Positions 1 to 7,069 of a stretch of DNA of 64,000 nt are shown here, piece by piece. How positions within the stretch are numbered: the first letter of the stretch is position 1; each line of letters begins with the position of its first letter. Source of the DNA: JALOKP01 sp963800865 (GTDB taxonomy: Bacteria > Acidobacteriota > Polarisedimenticolia > J045); NCBI GenBank assembly GCA_963800865.1, contig CAWDCL010000004.1:1488001-1552000 (forward strand), given 5' to 3'. A program made the translations under genes and the position numbers. Under the pieces are notes generated by a model. The model was not told where the DNA came from, made no database searches, and worked only from the letters and a program-made list of their open reading frames with translations.

Positions 1-540
1 CTGACCGTCGAGGACGAGCCGGAGCGGCTGGATCGGATCGCGCGGGCGCTCTCGGCCTGGGACACCCCGCCGCGCGCGGTGGACATGTCGATCAGCCTGA
101 TCCTCGCGACCCGCGATCCGGTCCCGCCGGAGGGGATCGCCCGGGAGCTGCGCGGCGTGTCGGAGTCGCTTTCGCAGCTCACGCGCTACACCAGCTTCAA
201 GCTGCTCTCCTCGACCACGCTGCGCGCGATGGAAGGGAAGCGGGCCGAGGCGGCGCTCGGCGAGCGCTACTCCGTCGCCTTCCGCGTCGCCTCCGTCGAC
301 CGCGAGCGCGGGGTCGTGACGATCGAGACCTTCGACCTGCTCGAGCAGCCCGCCCCCGGGGAGGCCGGGGCGGCGGGCGCGTCGCCGCGGACGATCCTGC
401 GGCTCGAGCTGGCGCTCACGCAAGGCCGCGAGGAGCTCGTCGGGGCGCCGGGCCGCCGCCAGGACCGCGCGATCTTCATCGCGCTCAAGGCGGTCGATGC
501 CGGAGACGGCGCCGAGCTCGCGCCGGGGCCGGGGCGCTGA
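1..540 (+). CDS. 5'-truncated protein with secretin-N-like segment, secretion operon
   Basis: The frame is open at base 1, so the N-terminus lies outside the window; 179 residues remain before the TGA. The first 40 or so visible residues (helix ERLDRIARAL, then a strand around RAVDMSISLI) look like the end of a secretin_N/N1-type repeat. The remaining 140 residues match no domain I can name. A GTG at 79 could be read as a start, but the frame upstream is coding-like, so truncation is preferred. The stop is 2 bases before the gspF ATG, so this is the preceding gene of the same operon and probably a periplasmic or assembly partner of the machine. The functional assignment is inference from position. 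Confidence 0.6.
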   Translation: MTVEDEPERLDRIARALSAWDTPPRAVDMSISLILATRDPVPPEGIARELRGVSESLSQLTRYTSFKLLSSTTLRAMEGKRAEAALGERYSVAFRVASVDRERGVVTIETFDLLEQPAPGEAGAAGASPRTILRLELALTQGREELVGAPGRRQDRAIFIALKAVDAGDGAELAPGPGR

Positions 541-542
541 CG

Positions 543-1757
543 ATGCCGATCTTCCGCTGCCGCCTGGCGACGACGACCGGAGAGATCGTCGACCGGGAGT
601 TCGAGGCCTCCGAGCCGGGGACGCTGCGGCGCGAGCTGGAGCGGCAGGAGTTCCTCGTCCTGTCGATCCAGAAGCGCTCGACCGTCGCGTCCGCGTTCGG
701 CGGGCTCCTGAAACGGCGCAAGTCGGTGAAGATGAGCGAGTTCCTGTTCTTCAACCAGGAATTCGTGGCGCTGATCCGCGCCGGGCTGCCGATCGTCGAG
801 TGCCTGACGCTGCTGATCGAGCGGCGGCAGAACCCGGTCTTCAAGCAGGCGCTCGAGGACGTCCGCAACCGCGTGCGGACCGGCGAGGCACTCTCCGACG
901 CCTTCGCCGCGCAGGGGGTCTTTCCGCCGCTCTACTCCAGCACGGTCGCGTCCGGCGAGCGCAGCGGCGAGATCGCGACCGTCCTCCAGCGGTACGTGAC
1001 GTACAGCAAGACGATCCTGACGGTCCGGAAGAAGGTGCTCGCGGCGCTGACCTACCCGGCGATCCTGATCGCGCTGTCGGTGGTCCTGGTGATCGTGCTG
1101 CTGACCTACGTGCTGCCGAACTTCCAGGACTTCTTCAGCGACTTCGGCGCCGAGCTGCCGCTGATCACGCGGGCCGTGCTCGGGGCCTCGGCGATGCTCC
1201 GCAGCTGGTGGTACGTCTGGATCGCAGTCATCGTCGGCGGCGTCGCGCTGGTCTCGGTCTGGCGCCGCACTCCGTCGGGACAACGGGGCCTGGAGGCGAT
1301 CATCTACCGGTTGCCGGTGGTCGGCTCGATCGCCCGCAAGTTCGTCGTCACGCGCTTCGCGCGCACGCTCGGCACGCTGGTCTCCGGCGGCATCCCGATG
1401 GTGACCGGGCTCGAGATCGTGTCGCGGGCGATCGGGACCCCGATCTACGGCCAGGCCATCGCGCGCGTCGCCGGCAAGATCCGCGAGGGGGCCGCGCTCT
1501 GGTCCTCGCTCGAGGAGACCGGGCTGTTCCCGGACATGCTGATCGAGATGGTCAAGGTCGGCGAGTCGTCCGGCACCGTGGCCGAGATGCTCGATCACGT
1601 CGGCAACTTCACCGACGAGGAGATCGAGCACGAGCTGCAGACGCTGGTCTCGCTCGTCGAGCCGGCGCTCCTGGTGGGGATGGCGGTCGTCGTCGGACTG
1701 CTCCTGTTCTCGATCTACTACCCGCTGCTCCAGGTCGTCGGGAACCTGGGAGCGTAA
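543..1757 (+). CDS. gspF: Type II secretion / type IV pilus inner-membrane platform protein GspF/PilC
   Basis: 404 residues, the usual length for the polytopic platform protein that couples the cytoplasmic ATPase to pilus or pseudopilus assembly. Two T2SSF domains are seen (about residues 70-195 and 270-400), each with the acidic RSGEIATVLQ / SSGTVAEMLD-type segment. Hydrophobic helices lie near 170-193, 220-243 and 375-400. The ATG lies 2 bases after the previous stop and 12 bases separate its own stop from gspE, so the genes are co-transcribed. Neighbours include pilM/N/O homologues as well as GspE, so the machine could equally be called PilC; the family is certain, the system name is not. 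Confidence 0.93.
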   Translation: MPIFRCRLATTTGEIVDREFEASEPGTLRRELERQEFLVLSIQKRSTVASAFGGLLKRRKSVKMSEFLFFNQEFVALIRAGLPIVECLTLLIERRQNPVFKQALEDVRNRVRTGEALSDAFAAQGVFPPLYSSTVASGERSGEIATVLQRYVTYSKTILTVRKKVLAALTYPAILIALSVVLVIVLLTYVLPNFQDFFSDFGAELPLITRAVLGASAMLRSWWYVWIAVIVGGVALVSVWRRTPSGQRGLEAIIYRLPVVGSIARKFVVTRFARTLGTLVSGGIPMVTGLEIVSRAIGTPIYGQAIARVAGKIREGAALWSSLEETGLFPDMLIEMVKVGESSGTVAEMLDHVGNFTDEEIEHELQTLVSLVEPALLVGMAVVVGLLLFSIYYPLLQVVGNLGA

Positions 1758-1769
1758 GGGGCCGCCGCG

Positions 1770-3404
1770 ATGAGCGAGAGCCAGGGACTCGAACCGAAGT
1801 TCGGCACCGGGGCGGTGGCCGACACGATCAACGAGGAGATCGACGCCCGCGCCCGCGCCGAGCGCCTGGGGCTCGAGTTCGTCGATCTCCAGGACGTGGA
1901 GATCGACCTCTCGCTGTTCGAGACGATCCCGGTCGAGCTGATGTTCCGCTACCACTTCGTGCCGATCCGGCGCGCCGGCGAGCGGCTCGTCGTGGCCGTC
2001 GTCGACCCGACCGACGTGCTGATGATCGACGAGCTGGAGCTGCTGCTCGGCACGCCGATCGAGGTCTCGGTCGGGACGCGCGCAGCGATCCAGGAGATCC
2101 TCAAGCGCTCGGAATCGTCCCAGCGCGTGCTGGACGAGGCGACCGACGAGCTGCGGGTGCAGGTCGTCCGCGAGGACGAGGAGGGCGAAGAGGTCCTCTC
2201 GATCGAGCGGATCACCTCCGACCAGAGCCCGATCGTCAAGCTGGTCGACTCGACGATCTTCAACGCGCTGCAGCGCCGGGCCTCCGACATCCACATCGAG
2301 TCGCGGGACCGCGAAGTGGTGATCAAGTACCGCATCGACGGCGTGCTGTACAACGCGATGGACCCGATCGACAAGCGGTTCCACATGGCCCTGATCTCGC
2401 GCATCAAGGTCATGTCGGAGCTCGATATCTCCGAGAAGCGCATCCCGCAGGACGGGCGCTTCAAGCTGAGGATCAAGGGGCGCACCGTCGACTTCCGCGT
2501 TTCGATCATCCCGTCGGTGCATGGCGAGGACTGCGTGATCCGGATCCTCGACAAGGAGTCGGCGTCGGAGAAGTTCAAGACGCTCCGGCTCGACGTCTGC
2601 GGCTTCGAGGAGGACGTGCTGCGGCGGGCCCGCAAGTTCATCCGCGAGCCCTACGGGATGTTCCTCGTCACCGGTCCTACCGGGTCGGGCAAGACGACCA
2701 CGCTCTACGCGGCGCTGTCCGAGATCTACAACAGCGAGGACAAGATCATCACGATCGAGGACCCGGTCGAGTACCAGCTGCAGGGGGTGATGCAGATCCC
2801 GGTCAACGAGAAGAAGGGGCTCACTTTCGCCCGCGGACTGCGCTCGATCCTGCGCCACGACCCGGACAAGATCATGGTCGGCGAGATCCGGGACGAGGAG
2901 ACCGCGAACATCGCGATCCAGTCGGCCCTCACCGGCCACCTCGTGTTCACGACCGTGCACGCCAACAACGTCGTCGACGTGCTCGGCCGCTTCCTGAACA
3001 TGAAGGTCGAGCCGTACAACTTCGTTTCGGCGCTCAACTGCGTGCTGGCGCAGCGGCTGGTCCGGCTGATCTGCCCGAACTGCAGGATCCGGCACCAGCC
3101 CTCGGACCAGATGCTGATCGAATCGGGGCTCGATCCGGCGGCCTTCCGCGACCGCGTCTTCTACGAGGGGCGGGGCTGCATGGAGTGCCACGGCACGGGC
3201 TACCGCGGCCGGGAAGCGATCTCGGAACTGCTCGACCTCTCGGACGAGATCCGCGAGATGATCCTCGGCCGCCGGCCCTCGGCGGAGATCAAGAAGAAGG
3301 CCGTCGAGGAGGGGATGATCCCGCTCCGGCAGTCGGCCCTGCTGAAGGTCCTCGGCGGCAAGACGACGCTGCGCGAGATCAACAAGGTGACGTTCGTCGA
3401 CTGA
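1770..3404 (+). CDS. gspE: GspE/PilB-family assembly ATPase
   Basis: 544 residues. An N-terminal T2SSE_N-like domain (about 1-140) precedes the RecA-like ATPase. Walker A GPTGSGKT is at residues 302-309; the Asp box ITIEDPVEYQ and the Walker B/His region (IMVGEIRDEET, LTGHLVFTTVHAN) follow. A four-cysteine zinc module (C435/C438 and C470/C473) is typical of GspE and PilB. This is the hexameric cytoplasmic motor that powers fibre assembly through GspF. It sits between gspF and pilM in a tight operon. No key residue is missing. Confidence 0.95.
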   Translation: MSESQGLEPKFGTGAVADTINEEIDARARAERLGLEFVDLQDVEIDLSLFETIPVELMFRYHFVPIRRAGERLVVAVVDPTDVLMIDELELLLGTPIEVSVGTRAAIQEILKRSESSQRVLDEATDELRVQVVREDEEGEEVLSIERITSDQSPIVKLVDSTIFNALQRRASDIHIESRDREVVIKYRIDGVLYNAMDPIDKRFHMALISRIKVMSELDISEKRIPQDGRFKLRIKGRTVDFRVSIIPSVHGEDCVIRILDKESASEKFKTLRLDVCGFEEDVLRRARKFIREPYGMFLVTGPTGSGKTTTLYAALSEIYNSEDKIITIEDPVEYQLQGVMQIPVNEKKGLTFARGLRSILRHDPDKIMVGEIRDEETANIAIQSALTGHLVFTTVHANNVVDVLGRFLNMKVEPYNFVSALNCVLAQRLVRLICPNCRIRHQPSDQMLIESGLDPAAFRDRVFYEGRGCMECHGTGYRGREAISELLDLSDEIREMILGRRPSAEIKKKAVEEGMIPLRQSALLKVLGGKTTLREINKVTFVD

Positions 3405-3435
3405 CCCGCGGCATCGCAGAGGAGACGGAGACGGG

Positions 3436-4464
3436 ATGGACATGAAGCTCATCGGCGAGCAGCTCGAGCGGCTGATTCCGGCCCGCGTGCGCGATGCGAC
3501 GTGGATGCGGCCGAGCTACCCGCTGGTCGCCGTCGAGTTGCGCGAGGACGCCGTCGTCACGGTCCGCGTGACGCGCCAGCGCGGGAAGTATCACCTCGGG
3601 GGCTACGGCCACCGGGCGCTCCGCGAGGGCGTGTTCTCACCGGGGCTGATGAAGTCCCAGTTCGACGACCCGGCTGCGTTCGCACGGGCGGTGCTCGAGA
3701 GCCTGCAGCTGGCGGGGGCGACCGGAAGTCCGCGGATCTCTCTCGCCGTCCCCGACACGATCGCGCGGGTCTTCCTGGTCGATCTCGAGGAGCTGCCGGC
3801 GGCCTGGCGCCAGGCCACGGAGATGATCCGCTGGCGGATCAAGAAGTCGATCCCGTTCCGCGTCGAAGATGCGCGGATGTCGTGGCAGCAGCTCGGCAAG
3901 GCCGAGGACGGCCGGATCAAGGTCCTGGTGGCCGTGGCCCCCGACGCCAGCCTGCGGCCGGTCGAGGACCTGCTGACGGCCGCCGGCCTGCGGGTCGGCC
4001 TGATCGACCTGTCGAGCTTCGCGCTGCTCAACGCGGTGCGGCTCGCGGACGCGAGCGACTCCGGCGCGGCTCCGGTCGGCGACTCCGCGCTGATCAACGC
4101 CACACCCACGTTCTTCAGCGTGACGCTGACGCGCGAGGGACGGCTGCTCCTCTACCGTTCCAAGTCGTATCACCTGTCGGGAGGGTTCCAGGGCGAGGAG
4201 AGCCTGCGGGTCGTCGGGCGCGAGCTGCGGTCGACGCTGTCCTACTACGAGGAGCATCTGATCGGGCAGGGGATCGGCTCGACGGTCCTGCGCGCGGCGG
4301 GCGTGGAGATCGAGCCGCTGGCCGATGTCGCGCGGGAGGCGGGCTTCAGCGGGGCCCGGATCGCGGGGGCTCCGAAGACGCTCCCCGAGCTGCGGGGACT
4401 GCCGGACGGGACCGTCCCGGAACTGCTTCCCGCGATCGGGCTGGCGCTGCGGAGGTTGGCGTGA
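3436..4464 (+). CDS. pilM: PilM-like actin-fold assembly protein
   Basis: 342 residues, close to the PilM/GspL-cytoplasmic-domain length. The central segment MIRWRIKKSIPF followed by an acidic strand is the recognisable PilM motif where the actin-like fold begins its second half. The start is well supported by GGAGACGGAGACGGG just before the ATG. PilM binds the N-terminal tail of PilN and links the inner-membrane PilN/PilO complex to the motor. Its TGA overlaps the GTG of pilN (GTGA), which implies translational coupling. Confidence 0.85.
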   Translation: MDMKLIGEQLERLIPARVRDATWMRPSYPLVAVELREDAVVTVRVTRQRGKYHLGGYGHRALREGVFSPGLMKSQFDDPAAFARAVLESLQLAGATGSPRISLAVPDTIARVFLVDLEELPAAWRQATEMIRWRIKKSIPFRVEDARMSWQQLGKAEDGRIKVLVAVAPDASLRPVEDLLTAAGLRVGLIDLSSFALLNAVRLADASDSGAAPVGDSALINATPTFFSVTLTREGRLLLYRSKSYHLSGGFQGEESLRVVGRELRSTLSYYEEHLIGQGIGSTVLRAAGVEIEPLADVAREAGFSGARIAGAPKTLPELRGLPDGTVPELLPAIGLALRRLA

Positions 4465-5660
4465 GGACGGTCGACATCAACCTGGCGTCGAGCCCCTTCC
4501 GCAACGACAAGCCGATCTGGGCGGTGCTCGCCGTGTTCGGTGTGCTCGCCCTCGGCTTCAGCGGTTACAACGCGTGGGCCTACCTGACCGCCGGATCGCG
4601 GCAGGCCCAGCTGGAGCAGGAGATCGCGGGGCACCGCAAGCGGATGCACGAGATGAAGGCCGAGGCGGAAGCGCTGCAGGCCGCGCTCGCCAAGGTCGAC
4701 GAGGAGACCCTCACCTCGCAGGCCGAGTTCGTCGCGTCGATCCTCGACCAGCGGAATTTCTCCTGGACCCACCTGTTCAACTCCCTCGAGGAGGTCACCC
4801 CCTGGGACGTCAAGCTGCTCTCGATCCGCCCGCAGTTCGAGGTTCTCAATCGACGAACCGGAGAGGGCCGTTACCGGATCGAGGTGTCCGGGATCGGCCG
4901 GACCTTCGACAGCTTCCTCGACGTCCAGGAGGCGCTGCAGGGCGGCGAGCTCTTCTCCGAGGTGACCCCCGAGGAGTACGAGCGGCAGGGGGACGACCGC
5001 GTCGACTTCAACCTCTCGTTCACCTACACGCCGCCGAAAGCGATCCCCGGCGAGGAGAATGCCGCCGAGGGATCGGGCGCGGTGGCCGGGCGGAGCAACG
5101 AACTCCCGGGCTGGCCCGAGGGAACCGCGGAGCAGGGAGCGCCCGGCGAGATGGGATCCGCCGACGCCGCGGCGGACGAAGCCGACGCCGCCCCGGCGGC
5201 ACCGGATCGTTCGACGCGCGGCGCGGGCGGCGGTGGGCCATCCGGGCCCGGGGCTGCTGCGGCCGGCGCGCAGCCCGGCGCCCCGCCGCAGGGCGGTCGG
5301 AGCGCGTCCCCGGCCGCGACCGGGGCTCCCGGCGGCCCCGCCGCGATCGATCCGAATGCCGGGCTGGCTGGCGGGGTCCCGGTCGGTCCGGGCGGAGTGC
5401 CGGCCGCTACCGCCGCCGAGACCCGGAGGTCCCCCACCGGCCGGGCGCCGCGCGGTGTGCCTGCGGGCGAGGAAGCGGCTGCCGACGCCGCCGCGGCCGA
5501 TCCGCGGGCGGCCGGTTCCGGTCAGCCCCCGGTCGAGGTCGGAGAGATCGACGGCAAGCCGGTGATCAAGCCGCGCATCAACCCCAACCGCAACCCCGAG
5601 AGCGGCTATCGGAAGCGCAACCGCCCGCCCGGCGAGCAGCCGCCCGGAGGCAACCGATGA
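4461..5660 (+). CDS. pilN: PilN-like assembly protein with long disordered C-terminal tail
   Basis: GTG start overlapping the pilM stop; 399 residues. The N-terminus reads VRTVDINLASSPFRND, the conserved PilN motif that docks on PilM, followed by one transmembrane helix (about 20-38), a coiled-coil stretch and a ferredoxin-like domain to about residue 195. PilN proteins are usually near 190-200 residues. Here a further 200 residues rich in Ala, Gly, Pro and Arg follow, ending in a basic VIKPRINPNRNP-type tail. The tail is predicted to be periplasmic and disordered. The extension is seen directly; its role is unknown. Confidence 0.85.
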   Translation: MRTVDINLASSPFRNDKPIWAVLAVFGVLALGFSGYNAWAYLTAGSRQAQLEQEIAGHRKRMHEMKAEAEALQAALAKVDEETLTSQAEFVASILDQRNFSWTHLFNSLEEVTPWDVKLLSIRPQFEVLNRRTGEGRYRIEVSGIGRTFDSFLDVQEALQGGELFSEVTPEEYERQGDDRVDFNLSFTYTPPKAIPGEENAAEGSGAVAGRSNELPGWPEGTAEQGAPGEMGSADAAADEADAAPAAPDRSTRGAGGGGPSGPGAAAAGAQPGAPPQGGRSASPAATGAPGGPAAIDPNAGLAGGVPVGPGGVPAATAAETRRSPTGRAPRGVPAGEEAAADAAAADPRAAGSGQPPVEVGEIDGKPVIKPRINPNRNPESGYRKRNRPPGEQPPGGNR

Positions 5661-6361
5661 GCGCCCCCGTGCCCGGTGCCGGAACGCCGGCCCGCAAGTC
5701 CCGGCCGTCCGGGCCGCACTTCGATGTGCGCCAGGCGGCACCACGGCTGCTGCTGCTGCTGCTCGCGCTGCTCGTGCTCAACGGCGCCGTGTGGGCCCTC
5801 CTCGTTCGCCCCCGCCAGGCGGAGATCGCGCGGATCGAGAGCGAGAAGCAGGGCGACGCCGCGACCGAGAAGAAATCGGCGGTGGCGCTGGCCCAGCTGC
5901 AGAAGGTCCACGACCACGTCGTCGGGATCCAGGAGGGGGTAAACCGCTTCTACGACGAGATGCTGTCCACCAAGCGCGACCGGATGGTGCCGTTCCAGCG
6001 CGCGCTCGACGGGGTCGGTCGAGATTTCAACGTCCGCGCGGAACGGGTCCAGGTCGGCAGCCAGTCCCTGGCGGCGGAAGGGATCGAAGCGATGGCCTTC
6101 AGCTTCCCGCTGACTGCCGGCTACGAGAACCTCCGCCAGTTCCTGGCGCGGCTCGAGGAGCTCGACCAGTTCCTGATCGTCCGCCAGGTCAGCCTCGGCG
6201 GCGGACAGGAGGGCGGACGATCGCTCCAGCTGAGCGTCGACGTCGAGACCTATTTCAACGCGCCCGAGCTGCGACGGGCCTACGAGGCCGAACGCGCGGC
6301 GAAGGCCGCGAAGCGCGGCCCGAGCTCGCGGCGCACGACCCGCACGGGGACGACGCGATGA
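5657..6361 (+). CDS. pilO: PilO-like assembly protein
   Basis: 234 residues; the ATG overlaps the pilN TGA (ATGA). A short basic cytoplasmic tail, one transmembrane helix (about residues 29-48, LLLLLLALLVLNGAVWALL), a coiled coil, then a periplasmic domain ending near residue 205 match PilO (Pfam PilO: segments GYENLRQFLARLEELD and FLIVRQVSLG). PilO pairs with PilN to form the inner-membrane alignment subcomplex. The C-terminus is a basic Lys/Arg/Ser tail. The next gene starts in the same 4-base overlap arrangement. Confidence 0.85.
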   Translation: MSAPVPGAGTPARKSRPSGPHFDVRQAAPRLLLLLLALLVLNGAVWALLVRPRQAEIARIESEKQGDAATEKKSAVALAQLQKVHDHVVGIQEGVNRFYDEMLSTKRDRMVPFQRALDGVGRDFNVRAERVQVGSQSLAAEGIEAMAFSFPLTAGYENLRQFLARLEELDQFLIVRQVSLGGGQEGGRSLQLSVDVETYFNAPELRRAYEAERAAKAAKRGPSSRRTTRTGTTR

Positions 6362-7038
6362 AGATCGCCGAGGCCCAGCGCCAGCAGGTTCTGCTGCTGA
6401 TCCTGCTCGTGGTCGCGGTTGGGGCCCTGGGCTGGAACTACCGGGCCGCGCTCTTCGGGAAGGGCGGGGTGGAGGCCGCGCGCGAGCAGGCCGACAACGT
6501 CGCTCCGCTCGACAAGCGGCTGGCCGCGATGCGGGAGATCCCGTCGCTCCCGCTCGAGCGACCGGAGGCCGAGGAGGCCTACGAGCGGCAACGCAACCTG
6601 TTCGAGTTCAGCCAGAGCCCGGAGGCGGTCGCCGCCGAGCGGGCGCGGAAGGAGGCCGAGCGCCGCGCCGAGATCGAGCGCGCCGAGCGCGAAGCGCGGC
6701 TGGCCAGGGAACGGCAGGCCGAGGCCGCGCGGCGCGCGCTTCTGCCGCCCGAGCCGCCGCCCCCGCCGCCGCCGCCGCCGCCGCCGCAACCGCCGGCCTT
6801 CCGCTATACCTACGTCGCCTACATTGCCCAGCTCCAGGGCAACGAGGAGTACCTCGCGGCGATGCAGAAGAAGGAAGGGAAGCCGACGACGGCCATCGTC
6901 CGGGTGGGCGACGTGCTCGACAACCAGTTCGTGGTGAAGAAGATCGACATCGATCAGGTCGTGGTGAGCTACACGGACCCGCGCTTTTCGGACCAGACGC
7001 AGAGCGTGCGCCTGATCCCGGCGGCCCCCAAGCGCTAG
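6358..7038 (+). CDS. PilP-position periplasmic protein with polyproline linker
   Basis: 226 residues, ATGA-coupled to pilO. One N-terminal transmembrane helix (about 11-30), a charged helical region rich in Glu/Arg/Ala (about 85-130), an uninterrupted run of eleven prolines at residues 133-143, then a small beta domain (about 148-226; segments TAIVRVGDVLDNQFVVKKI and QSVRLIP). The position (pilM-N-O-this-secretin) is that of PilP/GspC, and the terminal domain resembles the HR domain that binds the secretin N0 region. It is longer and more charged than lipoprotein PilP, closer to a GspC-type architecture. Family membership is inferred from context plus domain layout. Confidence 0.7.
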   Translation: MKIAEAQRQQVLLLILLVVAVGALGWNYRAALFGKGGVEAAREQADNVAPLDKRLAAMREIPSLPLERPEAEEAYERQRNLFEFSQSPEAVAAERARKEAERRAEIERAEREARLARERQAEAARRALLPPEPPPPPPPPPPPQPPAFRYTYVAYIAQLQGNEEYLAAMQKKEGKPTTAIVRVGDVLDNQFVVKKIDIDQVVVSYTDPRFSDQTQSVRLIPAAPKR

Positions 7039-7069
7039 CGACGCCGGCGCCCGAGACGGAGGCAGGACG

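Noticed and set aside
267..3452. A very long open frame antisense to gspF-gspE
   Set aside because: High GC leaves antisense frames open; its product is a run of Arg/Asp/Leu with no domain, while both sense genes are well-conserved.
6754..6786. CCG run as a phase-variable tract
   Set aside because: Trinucleotide units keep the frame; it simply encodes the polyproline linker.
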